This document shows positions 1 to 11,399 of a DNA stretch of 64,000 bases, piece by piece. Source of the DNA: Ilex aquifolium (taxonomy: Eukaryota; Streptophyta; Magnoliopsida; Aquifoliales; Aquifoliaceae); assembly GCA_951799425.1 (NCBI GenBank), contig OX637395.1, forward strand, positions 13,680,451-13,744,450, read 5' to 3'. A model generated the notes under the pieces. That model saw only the letters and a program-made list of their open reading frames with translations, was not told where the DNA came from and did not search any database. A program made the translations under genes and the position numbers. The stretch's first letter is position 1, and each line of letters starts with the position of its first letter.

Positions 1-3000
1 ATGGGGGATATGATGTTTGCAGGCAATCGTCAGCCATTTGTTTATAAAAATTATGAAAAGTTTGGTGTAAATATAATTTTTATTTATTTTTCTCGATCGA
101 AGATAAGTGTATAATTAGTTTTCACTTACAAATTGAGGATCTCAGTTTAATTCGTGATAACTAATATACAAATGAATAAAATTGAGAAAAGATGTATTAG
201 ACAAAATTTCACTTTGATTTAGGTGAACTCTAAAAGTTAAAAGGACATGTTCCGTTCAAGTATAAGGGACGAGATTGGCCTAAATTAGTTCACTGGTAAC
301 CTATGCTATGTTTGGATCATATTATGTCTCGTAACATTGGTTAGGTCTGTTGTCACCATAACCCCACATACATGATATGATCCAAACCCTGTGATAGGTG
401 GCATAAATACTAAGTTACTTAGTCATGAGTTTTAAGATTTAATATATATGGAGATGATTGACGAAAATTCTGAAAACTTTTCTCTTATTGTCTCTATTGT
501 TGCAGATGTGTAGTAGTTTCTTCGTCTATTTACTTTTTCTTCTTTGTCTACTGTAAGACGGTTAGGAAATTGTGTAGCTCACCAACTAGTTCGAAAGTCT
601 AGATTACGTGGAAATATTGATGTTTGGGAAGAGATGACATCAGATTTTCTGATACCATCTCTTCTCACGGACTTGACTTTTTAATAAAATTTCTATCGTT
701 TCAATTAAAAAAAAAACGAACATATTTTTATATCAAAAAATTGAGTGGGGATATGTTTTTGTATCAAAAATGAACCATTGGACTAGTGCACACCCTCAAA
801 TTGTGTTTTCTTTACATTAGATATGTACTTTTTAAAAAATAAAATTTAAACATATTTAATTATCCTTATAATATTATTATGTTCTTTGTGATATCGATTA
901 TGATATTAGGATGTAATCCATTGTAACATTATGTATAATAGTGAGCTCTACTATTTAATAAAGTCTAATATCCGTCCAATGGCCATAAACATTGGTCCTC
1001 AGCAATTAAATCTCAAATTAAGTGTAACCTGTGTCACACAATCCGTGTGAAAAGGTTTATGCTTTGTCACTCTATGGGCGAATTCGCCACAAATTCACTC
1101 TCATGAATTCACTGAATTCGCGGATTTAAGTTTACCAATTTTTGAATTCCACTAAAAAAATTTGTGAATTCAATTAATACATTTGACGAATTAAACAAAC
1201 AAAAGTAGTGTATTCAGATTATTAGATCTAAATCAAAAAGATTATTAAATCAGTAAATTTTAAAAAATAGATTCTGGAATTAGATAAGAGATACCATTTT
1301 TACCCCAAATTAATGACCCTAGTAACTCCCTAAAATTAATGTCTAAATTAATTAAGTAATCTATTTTTTAAAAGTCATGATTTTTAAGTCAAATAATAAA
1401 GTCAATCATATTTATTGATAAACATTTTGCAAAATTAAAAACCTTGTCAAATGACTTGAAAATTAAAAATGAATCATACCATGTTGAATCCCATTTATAA
1501 TAGAGTAGCATGGTGGTCGCGGTTTCTTTGGATTGATGATGTCATTATGTGTGTGAATCACGTCACCAACTATTTTCACTTACAATTTCTTTTAATGAAT
1601 GTTATTGCGTTAATAATCGTGTTTAATATAAAAAAATGCTCTACTACTTTGTAAAATTTTGATTGCAAAGTAGAGAGAATGGAGAGAAATAGAGAACTCC
1701 TATGACGACTACATTAATTTTCTTGCACATAAAAGGGAAAAATACAGGAAATTCTTACAATAATAAAAAAGAACTACTCATCTACCTCTAATATAAGAAT
1801 ACTCTATAGATAATCCTTCTGCTCTTAAGATTTTTTGAATTTTGTCACTTTTAAGTTTAATGAACATTTGCCCCTCTTAAGACGCACTTGTATATATAAA
1901 AAAAAGTATTTGTTTATGACATTGAATTGTAACGCTTTAAAATGATAAAAACTTATCAAGATTAATTATAAATGACAATAATTTACATCATTCTTGGTAA
2001 GAAGATGCAATGTTATTTTTGTTTATACACGCTACATTTATCGATTTTAACCTTTTATGTTTAATAAATATTTAAGTATTAAATATCATTTCAATAAATA
2101 TGAATTTATGAAGTTCTACTAGGGTATATTATTCTTTATCCTTCCGATGTACGTCAAACTAATGGTTCTGTCCCACCTTATGTTGAATCAAGTTATTCAT
2201 GGAATTCACAAGCACGTCTAGTCAATGTTCATTTTTTTCCACTGACTCAATTGAACACGTTATCTTATGATGTATACAGTCCACCGTCAGCCTTTTTTTT
2301 ATGACATAATTACGAGATTTCTTATGATTTTTTATTACAATGTACTTTTTTTTTTTTTTTTTGTGGAACCTTATTAGCCTGTCAACTAACAAGTCATTAT
2401 CTGTTTGTAGATTACTTCTTCTTTGTGAGCTACATGGCATTAATCTGGGATAACTAAAAAAAAGTTTTTAAATCTTGTAACTTTGGATAAGTGCTTTGAA
2501 TAATGTAGTGATAGTTTGGAACAATTTACTTAAATTACTTTCAAAAACGTTAAAGTAGTTGTATCTCTTAAATAAGTATATAAGTAGAAGAAAAAAAAAA
2601 GTAAACTATTATTAAAAATACTTATACGCAAAATACTTCTCACTTTTATCTTTACCACCATCGCTACCATTCACTAACACGACCCACCACCACCCATTTT
2701 CACCACTGCTATTGCCACTACTACATCTACCCACCACAACAATCCTCATCACCAATACCTTTGTCACTATCATCATTCCACCATAACTGTTTGATTAGAG
2801 ACCAAAATAACACGAATTAAAACTTTAAGGATCAAATTGATAAAATTAATACTTTAAGAACTAATGGTGACAATTTATCAGGTTTATGGGTAAAAAAAAT
2901 AGAAGATAAAGAAGAGTAGTTAAAGTGTTCAAAGAATTCATTATTATTCTTGAAAAAGTAAAGGCAGTAGAGAAATTTCATTTTATTATTTAAATTAACG

Positions 3001-3004
3001 GGAT
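1..3004. other. AT-rich intergenic DNA, no gene recognised
   Basis: No open reading frame here has recognisable motifs, and the longest (61-72 aa) look like chance frames in AT-rich sequence. Visible structure: a 12-bp perfect palindrome GGCGAATTCGCC near 1076-1087 followed by several more GAATTC hexamers up to about 1170; a T-run at about 2347-2362; and a strand-asymmetric CCA/CAC-rich stretch at about 2655-2785. The stretch at about 2505-2640 resembles 6660-6815 in composition (short AAATACTT-type words), which suggests decayed MITE sequence, but I cannot define its ends. Confidence 0.5.
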
Positions 3005-3821
3005 GACTTCATGAGAAAGCTTTTCACAAAACTCATTCCCCTCAAAAACTTAATTTTTTTAAATTAGTTATTTTTAAACTTATTAAATTCAAATTTTTTT
3101 TTTAAAAATGTCATTAAAAATAATGTCTTCACCACCAAAATGTAACAATGCAAAAATGGGTACTTAACAGCGTCACTTCAGCATCGCTTGAAGTGACGAT
3201 ATGGATTATTTGGTACAAAAAACTCTTCCAAGAGTGTGTGGATTATTTTTTTTGTTAATATTTCTTTCTTGTGGAGATTATTTTTTAAAAAGCTAATAAA
3301 TATAAAGGATAAAGAGGGTATCTAAACTGAAATGGATGGCATGAACAATTGACTAACAGACGGAAAATGCATTACTAATTTTCACATTTCAAGGGATATA
3401 AATGTAATTTCAAAAACAATAAGGATGTCAAATAGTCAAAAACTAAAAAGGAATTCATTGTAATTTAATTTACCCTCGGGTAACATAAACTACACAATTA
3501 ATCCAATTTTATTCGATTTAGCAAAGGGGTGGGGTGCACTTTTGACCGCAGCTATCACTTTTGTAATTTACCTTTTGGTTTCCTTACCGCTTTCACTTTG
3601 ATTTACGTTTTTAAAAAGGTCATTTTAAAATGACATTTTTTACTATTTTTTTATTATTTAAAAATATTATTTGAAATGATGTTTTTGTGTTGAAGATATC
3701 ATTTGTAATGATATTTTTTAAAAATAATTGAATTTAAAAAATAAGTTTAAAAATAATTAATTTTAAAAATTAAGATTTTGAGGAGAATGAATTTAGTAAA
3801 AAAACTCCTTCACTAGAAGTC
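3005..3821. mobile_element. Non-autonomous inverted-repeat (foldback/MITE-like) element
   Basis: The first ~135 bases (3005-3140) and the last ~145 bases (about 3672-3821) are imperfect reverse complements. Both ends begin with GACTTC read inward, then share CTCAAAA-CTTAATTTTT, TTATTTTTAAACTTATT and a block around AATATCATT/AATGTCATT. The ~530-bp interior has no coding frame. Long terminal inverted repeats without coding capacity are typical of deletion derivatives of Mutator-like or foldback DNA transposons. No clear target duplication was found, so the superfamily is left open and the ends are approximate. Confidence 0.6.
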
Positions 3822-4387
3822 GAAGAAGTGTGGTTTCCAAAAACCTGTTATTTTATCTTCTGTAAATGTGCGTTTGTGTAACACCCCGATTTTTATTTTA
3901 TAAATTTATAGAGATATATATATAGTAAATAATATTTGTAAAGATGTAGATATATGTAGTGACATAAGAATAAACCGTAGGAATAAATGCTATGAAGACA
4001 ATTTGATTGGGAAGTTACGTGTCGAAGATGTTTAAACTTGAAAAGGGTGATTAGACAAGTTTCTAAAAGTTTGTAGGTCAAAATAATGGTTCCATTGAAT
4101 CCGGAAGGTCGAAAAACATTGGGAGTGGTAATATGGATGTATTGGAAGTTAGGAAGTGTCTCGGAGTTAAAATACACTTTAGCGAGAATTTGGGTAAAAA
4201 TGGGTATTGAACACTACTTAGTGTTTTGGCCATAACTTTTTATGCTTAAGTCCAATTGATCTGAAATTTTTACAGTAGATAGTAGACATCTATGGCTACA
4301 AAAGTATGTCTCATGAAAATTTTCCAATTCGACTTCTAAATGGGTCAAAACTGCATTGGAAGTTGAAACAAAAATCTGACAGTCAAA

Positions 4388-4502
4388 CCGTACCGGTACG
4401 CGTACCGGTACGCCGAACTCCAGAAGCTAAACCGTACCGGTACGCATACCGGTACGCTGAACTCCAGTAGCTACACCGTACCGGTATGCGTACCGGTACA
4501 CC
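4388..4502. repeat. ACCGGTAC palindromic array in solo LTR
   Basis: CGTACCGGTACG-type units occur as three doublets (about 4389-4412, 4432-4455, 4477-4500), separated by spacers containing GAACTCCAG-AGCTA. The array lies just upstream of the LTR TATA box. The preceding ~150 bases resemble the sequence beside the array at 23140-23175 in an unrelated-looking LTR. Confidence 0.8.
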
Positions 4503-4551
4503 CGATAAATCCAGCCCGATCCGACTGCGGGTCTTTCTCCATTTCCTCCAC

Positions 4552-4559
4552 TATAAATA
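4552..4559 (+). promoter_or_regulatory. Candidate LTR TATA box
   Basis: TATAAATA lies ~675 bp into the solo LTR, about 50 bp downstream of the palindromic array and ahead of a GA-rich stretch (AAGAGAGGAAGAGAG). This is the usual position of the U3 core promoter and R start in plant LTRs. Inferred from sequence only. Confidence 0.5.
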
Positions 4560-5102
4560 CATTTTGTCACCTCCTTAGCCTTCATTACACCACTCCAAAC
4601 CCTAGAAAACATAAGAGAGGAAGAGAGAAAGAGAGAAACACAAGATCAAGAGAAAACAAGAGATTGAAGGGTTGATTCAAGATCAAAGTCCTAATTTTTT
4701 TCAAGAACATCAAGGTAGGGGTTTTTTCTCACTCACTTACATTGAGGCTAGGGTATTTATATATGTATGTTTTTACTATCAATGGTATATATATGCTATA
4801 GAATCATCATCTTTTAGGCTTTTTGCAAAGATTACATTGTTAGGGTTTAATACTCATTAAATCTCTTTTCTAACTTTAAAACCCTAGTTTTTGGGAGAGT
4901 GATGTATTTCTTCTTAAATGCTTCTTTATTATGAACTTCGAAAACCGTAGTTGTTGTGTGGGTAGAAAAATGATGTTATTGTGATCTCATGTATTTTTCT
5001 TTGTTGGTTGGGGAATTGTTACATAATATATCTTGGGGATTTTGGAGAGTTGCTTGTAAAATGATATGAATATTGGAATGGTATGCTTGGTTGGGTTGTT
5101 CG

Positions 5103-5358
5103 TGATGCCTTGAGGGTGAGAGGTTCCTTATAAGGATGCTCATGCCAAGAGAGGAGAGTATGTGATTTCCCTCAAGAGGTTCCTTATAAGGATGCTTAAG
5201 TTTGTGATGCCTTGAGGGTGAGAGGTTCCTTATAAGGATGCTCATGCCAATAGAGGAGAGTATGTGATTTCCCTCAAGAGGTTCCTTATAAGGATGCTTG
5301 AGTTTGTGATGCCTTGAGGGTGAGAGGTTCCTTATAAGGATGCTCATGCCAAAAGAGG
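5103..5358. repeat. 102-bp tandem repeat, ~2.5 copies
   Basis: Units begin TGATGCCTTGAGGGTGAGAG at 5103, 5205 and 5307, giving an exact 102-bp period. Each full unit itself contains two copies of AGAGGTTCCTTATAAGGATG, which holds the palindrome TTCCTTATAAGGA. Because 102 is a multiple of 3, the minus strand shows a repetitive 128-aa open frame (4976-5362). That frame is an artefact of the repeat. Confidence 0.9.
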
Positions 5359-6176
5359 ACAATATTATATAAGGTGTGGGAAATGGTTTATATTTTGAAA
5401 AATGATGTTTATTAAAATGGGTTATTATTGTTCATTTCTAGTACTATTGCTATCTAAACTTGAGATCCTTGTTGAAATGTCACTGCCTTATTTCAAATTA
5501 TGTATCTATGTTATGTTAAAAATGAGACCGGCCATTTTAAATACGTTTCTAAACCTTGTTTGGGTTTGAGAGAATTTTTCTACAGAGCTTCGTGCTCACC
5601 CCCTACCGCTAACATTTTTCAGATTTCCCTCTCGAGGAAGAGCTGGGAGTCGAGGAGCCCGCACACTGGGAGACTCCGATAGACGGGAGCGTGGATCCCG
5701 AGGTGGACACCTAGAGCGACACTTCCTTTTGTTCTAGACTAGGATATTCATTTTGAACCTTGTAAAGTCTAGTTTTATTTTGTTATTTCCGCTGCGCTAC
5801 ATTAGTTGATTTTTGGAATGTAAAGGCCAAAATGGGTCTATTCTTTTGGGGATAATGTTGTAAATGTTATGGATGACTTGATGAAGTCTTATTTATTGAT
5901 GGATTATATTAGTGCTCTCATGATATGAATGTTTGAGAATGTAATGCCGTCCAGGGTGTGTTTTGGGGTGTTACAGTTTGACAGACATTCTTCTTTCCGA
6001 AAAGTTAGAAGTGTATCTTACCATACAAGCTACACTTTTTCAAATGGACTTTTAGTTCTCAAAAGTCTCAATAAGTTAAAATTGTACCATTATATTAGGA
6101 GATTTATTTTTCTATTTAAAATGTATTTTCTCTCTTTCCTCTCTTTTCCTCAAATTTTTCTCTCTTAGTTATTTCT

Positions 6177-6500
6177 AGGCATGTCAATCGTGTCAAATGA
6201 GGCGAGTTCATTTCGGGTCTTAGCAGATTCATATTAAAAATCACTTCACAAAAATCCGATTCGTTTATAAATTCGTGTCTAACGTGTCGTGACATATCAG
6301 ATTCATGTAACATATGAATCGTGTATAATTGGTATATAAACGAGTCATGTAGTGTATTTTTTTTAATTGACTTCACTTATACTCGATTCGATTATTAATC
6401 GTATCATATCGTGTCGGATCAACTCATTTAGGAAACAGGTGGATTAAAGAAAACACAAACTCTCTAATTTCGTGTTCGTGTTCGTATCGTATTGACACCC
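6177..6500. mobile_element. hAT-like MITE
   Basis: The termini are inverted: the left end reads AGGCATGTCAATCGTGTC and the right end, reverse-complemented, reads GGGTGTCAATACGATACG. The 324-bp interior is non-coding and rich in CGTGTC/GATTCGTG words. Flanking octamers TTATTTCT (6169-6176) and TTATCTAT (6501-6508) match at 6 of 8 positions, which fits a decayed 8-bp hAT-type duplication. GTGTCAAT-ended MITEs of this sort are common in plants. Exact ends are uncertain by 1-2 bases. Confidence 0.65.
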
Positions 6501-6508
6501 TTATCTAT

Positions 6509-7749
6509 TTCCTCCCACGCTATCTCCCTCCTCTCTCTTCTTTAAATTCCTCTCTCTTCCATCTCACTCTTAAAACTGTATATGTGTATTTGTGCGCGTG
6601 CATTCAATGATATGTTAATAATTGTCCTAAAATTAAATTTTTTGTTGCAGACCATCAAAATACATTGTAGATAAAGTGCGGCTTATTTACGTGGTTTTTT
6701 TAGCATTCAAATATTGTTCATTCACTGAAAGTATTTTTCTTATTATACTTTTTAAAATACTTATTTAAGAAATATTTTTTTTAATTTATAAGTCACTCCA
6801 AACACGACCTTAGTTCATGCGCATTGTTACTTGGTTGTGATCTTATTTCCAGTGAATGATGGTTAAACTACAAAAAATAAACGCTAAGTGCTTCTCCATG
6901 CTCATCTATTTAAAAGCCTCACTACATGCATTAGCTAGAATCGAGATAGTCGTTTTCATCATACACACATTGCCATTAGTCTAAGTATTTGTTTGACAAT
7001 CAGAACAGTTTTAGAAAACAATAGTGAATGATCGATTGCTCTAATATAGAGATTTGAAATATTATTAGAATCATAGATATGAAAGAAAAGAGAAAATAGA
7101 ACACAAAGAAGGTACATTGTTTAACAGATCATAGTTATATCCATGGACCAAATGTCTAATGTGTACATTTTATTTACATCAAACTCATCCTTAGGTATAA
7201 GGTGAGAAAATACATTTTTTTATGGGTATTGTGATCAAGGGTATTTCGGCTAGTTTAAGCGCACATCGACTAATATTTTTCCCGCTCTAGTCCAAAACAG
7301 ACCATCCACGATAGAATTAGGGATTTCATGTGAGAAAAATCCCTCATAGTCAAGCCCCAAATGAATTAAATTAGATAAAGATAAAATTTGCATTTATACT
7401 TATCACCATCACTCATGTTTATATTTACTATTTAGATATTAAGGAAACTTTAACAACTGTCTAACACAAGATAATTTTTAATTTTGTTAAAAAATTACAA
7501 TGTTGACAATAATAACTTTTCATGCCTTTTTTTACACTTCCATTAATCCTATTATCTCCCCAATCAAAAAATGTTCAAATTGTGCAATTATTCCCCGACT
7601 CTCAAACATTTTTGGAGCAAGAATCCAACTTTTTTTTGTTAACATGTTGTAACAATCCAACTTGAAGATCACCAAATTATTCCAATACGCTGATTTTCAT
7701 AATTCGTTCAATGTTAAATCTCTCCTATAAATTAAAATAGATCCACTTG
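6509..7749. other. AT-rich intergenic DNA with MITE debris
   Basis: No gene is seen. About 6660-6815 contains words shared with 2505-2640 and ends near CACTCCAAACACGACCTTAG, a common edge of plant MITEs, so it is probably the remnant of one. The rest is unremarkable AT-rich sequence. Confidence 0.4.
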
Positions 7750-7755
7750 AATACC

Positions 7756-8648
7756 GGGGGCGGAGCCAGAATCCCATAGCAAAGGGGGCAAAATCTTAAA
7801 GGGATATTTTTTGAATTTCAAATATGAAGATTCAAGACTAAATTATTAAATAAAAAAGAAAACAGATACCATTCAACCTCAACAAAATATGAACAAAGAG
7901 GTATAGAATAGTATTTGTTTTGTATAATTCAATTCAGTCATATTAAGTAAAGACATAATATTCTTTTAAATCTCAAAAATTATCTATAGTCGACTAATTC
8001 TACGTTAAATTTCTTATCAATCTATCCTTTATTTTATAAGCTCAGTTGAGATCATCTCTCATCTTTTTGAGGAATTAATTCATTGGAAGAGTTAAAAATA
8101 GTTTTAAGTCAAGACATAATACCATTTACATCTAATTGTGATACTAGATATGTGCCCCTAAATTGTTCAAACCCATGGAGGTCTACTACACAATTATTTC
8201 TAGATAATCAAGATAATGTATTAAATTCATTTATACTCTCTTTATTATATTCTTAATGACTCTACTTCTTTCATAGCGTAAGAGTTCTCCTAAAGTTTTG
8301 AATTCTTAGTTGTTAACCAATCCGTAGGGGGATTGAGGGGAAGATGTCGGTGATATACTATAAAGTTATAAAGGTAAGTTCAAACTTGAGGGTACTAACA
8401 CAGAATTTATCGAAGATGTTACAAAAATACAAGTGACGTCAGGTTTTTTCAGAAGAATATTTACTTTATTAGGCTAGCAGGTAGTAGGTCAGTACTTGTT
8501 GAAAAATCTGTTATTACACAACTATTTTAAAAGTTAAAGGGGGGACAATGTATCATTTTATAAGTATAATGACTTTTTAGCATACCTATATTAAGTGTAG
8601 TTATTCAAAAATGAGAGGGGCCCCTATAGCACATGTAGATCCGCCCCT
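7756..8648. mobile_element. Non-autonomous hAT-like element, TSD AATACC
   Basis: The left end reads GGGGGCGGAGCCAGAA and the right end, reverse-complemented, reads AGGGGCGGATCTACAT, so they are short imperfect inverted repeats around GGGGCGGA. The same hexamer AATACC flanks both sides (7750-7755 and 8649-8654), possibly the core of an 8-bp duplication. The 893-bp interior is AT-rich and has no transposase frame. GGGGCGGA-ended elements are abundant in plant genomes. Assignment to hAT rests on end sequence and duplication size, not on a protein. Confidence 0.7.
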
Positions 8649-8914
8649 AATACCAACTATAATAAAGTAAGTCTTACACCAGTACTTTAGTGAGGTGGTT
8701 CAGCATTGAGCGAATTGGGAGAATCTAATACTCGATATTATATATATAACCCTTAAATTATGACCCTTATGTTAATTAAGTTTTTGAATTTTTTTTTTGT
8801 ATCAATTGAGCCATTAAACTCTATAATTATGTCAATTAAACTATTATGTCTGCCTCAATTAGATTTTCTATTGAAAAGTGGCGAACTGTGTCACTCACGT
8901 GATACAAATAGTTA

Positions 8915-9202
8915 GAGTAAATTACATATATGACCCTTAAATTGTGACTTTTGTGTCAATTAAACTCCTAAACTTTTTTTTTGTGTGTTGATCGAGATCC
9001 TAAACTCTTTAATTGCATATATTGAGCCCTTTTATCTTTTTGTGCTATATAATTACATGAGTGACACATTCTGACAGAGGCAGACAAAATGTCTCAATCA
9101 CCACAATTAAAGAGTTCAGGGACTTAATTGACATAAAAAATATATTTAAGGACTTAATTAACACAAAATTCATAGTTTGAAAACCATATGTATAGTTTAC
9201 TC
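8915..9202. mobile_element. Foldback MITE with ~115-bp inverted repeats
   Basis: The left half starts GAGTAAATTACATATATGAC and the right half, reverse-complemented, starts GAGTAAACTATACATATGG. The similarity continues inward for more than 100 bases through GTGTCAATTAA, the CTCCTAAA/GTCCTTAAA words and CCTAAACTCTTTAATTG. It is non-coding. A further partial relative (ACCCTTAAATTATGACCCTTATGTTAATTAA and following bases) lies just upstream at about 8740-8880. No clean target duplication was seen. Confidence 0.7.
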
Positions 9203-9504
9203 TTAACTATACGGTGCTGCCCCGTTAGTTGAAACGAAATTGTAAAGCAATTTACTTGCAGTTACTTGACCTGAGGTCGTCCATTAACTTCATTTAATGT
9301 CAATATTAATAAAGAAAGACTTTTCTACCTTATCCTTCATTCTAAGTCACTTGGGAAACTTACAAGTAATTGTTTCAATGTCTGTCCTTTTAAATTCATC
9401 GTGGACTCATTGACCACATCATCTGATGACATAGGATTATGAGTCTTGCACCAATCAGAACATGACACATGAAAGAGTTTTACATTATATTATTTTGCTT
9501 TGAA

Positions 9505-9668
9505 AAATGTTACATAATTCGAATGAAACTCAAAACATAAAATTCAAATGCATATCATCCGTTGGATGAGTAGACCACACTAAAAAAATTAATGAGACTC
9601 ACTCATCCAAAGGATGATATACATTTGGATTGCAACTTTTTGAATTTCATTTGAGTTTTATAGCATTG
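9505..9668. mobile_element. Small palindromic MITE-like element
   Basis: An imperfect palindrome of ~164 bp. Outer arms pair ATGTTACATAATTCGAATGAAACTC with its near-complement at 9640-9668, and inner arms pair ATATCATCCGTTGGATGAGT with ACTCATCCAAAGGATGATAT. The RNA or single strand could fold into a long hairpin. It is non-coding, and no clear target duplication was found. Confidence 0.6.
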
Positions 9669-10647
9669 CTCTTTTACTTTACCTTATTATTTTCAATATC
9701 GCCGAGCAAAATAAACCAAGATGAGATCAATTACTAAACTTTATTTTTTAATCTAATACTATAAAAAAAAAAGGGTACCATAACCATATCCTAGACTCCT
9801 GTATGAAGTCTGCATTTTCACGACTTGTTTCTTGGCTAGGATAAAGGTTAAACTCCATGGTCCCACACATATTCTAGATTTGGAGAAAATATTCCGAGGC
9901 CCCAAAGCCCTTTTAATTGGATGTTTGTTTGCCTAGATAAAATTAGATCTAAGAGTGGGATTAGGTAAAATTAATCGAAGGGTCCTGCGCGGGGATAAAT
10001 CTGCAAAAAAGGTAACCACCTTGGATGGACTGAGAAATTGGTCTGGGGACTTTGAGTAACCTGCAAGATAAGAGAACGCGTAGGCAAACCGATGGTCGGA
10101 TGTGGCCAAAGAGACTCTAATGTTTAAGTCAGAAAGTAAGTCGAAGGTAATATGCAGTGAACAGACTAGGATTGAATAAATTACTTGGTACTCGAAGGTC
10201 TTTATTTATAGCACTAGGGAGATGTGTCCCAAAAGAACCCGAACTCTAGGTTGATTGGCTCAACCTCGTCATCAAGTCTTAAAAGTACAGGGTAGAGTTT
10301 GACTAGGACTCTTGGTCCTATGTCCTTATCACTAGCTCATGATTTTTTCATTTCCAGCTCCTAGATATTCGAAGTGGTATTTGACCAAGACTCTAGGTCC
10401 TTGGTTGATCCTTCACCGAGTAGGATTCGTCTTGAGGAAGTAAGCACGCATGAGTGATTGTAGTAGCTTGAAAGGAGGTAAGGTAGCTGACCTATACTGG
10501 ATCCGGGTAACAAGTATTGAATGGCAAGCTCCTCCCTCGAACTAGTGCCAATTGGCAATGGCCTAGCCAGGTAAATGCCGACTGGTGGATGACCCTTGAA
10601 GTGAATGTCGACTGGCATTTACTTCCTTATGCCTCACAATTGCCCCC

Positions 10648-10685
10648 CATACCTCAATTAACCAATTTGTATTAATTGAGGTATG
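10648..10685. other. Perfect 14-bp stem-loop
   Basis: CATACCTCAATTAA is followed, after a 10-base loop, by its exact reverse complement TTAATTGAGGTATG. No U-run follows in either direction, so it is not a classical terminator. Function is unknown. Confidence 0.7.
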
Positions 10686-11169
10686 TGTATGAAGATTGAA
10701 TATCTCTTAGGCCCAACTAATTGGTAATGGGCTTATTTGGCCTAGAAACTAAGGCTTCAATTGCCTAAGTAGCTTAGGCCTTTAAATTGTCTTCCTCCTT
10801 CCTTCATTCCTTATATTGCTTTGGAGATTGGCTAGTGAGAAAAAGAGGGGAGGAAACTTGGAGCTTGAGAAGCCACTTACGCCGCCACCTTCGTTGAAGC
10901 CTCTGCCATTTGGATGTTACCTTATTGAGGTAAGTTTGAAAAATTTACAAGTTTCAAGTATGAATCTTTGAAAAATCTTCACTCATTCACATGAATTGTT
11001 GAATGTTCTTCATTCCCTCGCTTGAATTTTTGAATGTTCTTCATTCTCTCGCTTGAATTTTTTTGAATGTTCTTCGTGTGTTCATTACGTACCCATTTTG
11101 ATTCGTGGATTTACAAAATTCCACGGACTTGGACATTTGTAACTTGAAATGAAGGATTCGAGCTTGGGT

Positions 11170-11367
11170 GTTGAGAATGCCAACTGGCAATGGCTATCCT
11201 AGGCGTGTGCCAGTTGGCAGCAAGGAGTCGAGATGTGCGCCGGTTGTCAGTAGGAGCCTTAGGCTTCTGCCAATTGGAAGTTGGTAGCTGGGTTGTGAGC
11301 CAATCGACATTGGGAACTTTGGGCTTCTGCCGATTGGCAATTGGATGCTTGGGTGCGATGGCCTAGC

Positions 11368-11393
<26 letters not shown>
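11170..11393. repeat. Degenerate TGCCAATTGGCA minisatellite ending in a 27-C run
   Basis: Six or so diverged units of roughly 33-40 bp each carry a palindromic core of the type TGCCAATTGGCA/TGCCAACTGGCA (for example near 11178, 11210, 11267 and 11328). Related cores appear at 10545-10615. The array ends in an uninterrupted C tract (11367-11393), so the apparent 81-aa poly-glycine frame on the minus strand is not a gene. Tract length should be treated as uncertain in any assembly. Confidence 0.7.

Positions 11394-11399
<6 letters not shown>

Larger units (their letters stand above)
3877..5975 (+). mobile_element. Solo LTR, Ty3/gypsy type, TSD GTTTG
   Basis: The segment begins TGTAACACCCCGA and ends GGGGTGTTACA, so the termini are inverted repeats with TG...CA ends. 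It is flanked by an identical 5-bp duplication GTTTG (3872-3876 and 5976-5980). No gag, pol or primer site is present, so this is a solo LTR of 2,099 bp, left when the two LTRs of a full element recombined. TGTAACACCCC starts are typical of plant chromovirus LTRs. Inside are an ACCGGT-core array (about 4388-4502), a TATA box (about 4552-4559) and a 102-bp tandem repeat (5103-5358). The short frames within it are not genes. Confidence 0.9.

Noticed and set aside
5103..5358. CRISPR-like regularly spaced repeats
   Set aside because: The repeat is a continuous 102-bp tandem array with no unique spacers, in a plant LTR.
4976..5362. 128-aa minus-strand frame with a repeating RNLSPSRHHKLKHPYKEPL motif
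   Set aside because: It is the translation of a 102-bp tandem DNA repeat within a solo LTR. The period is a multiple of three, so the frame stays open by geometry and not by selection.
10648..10685. Transcription terminator
   Set aside because: A perfect hairpin but without a T-run, and rho-independent terminators are not expected in nuclear plant DNA.
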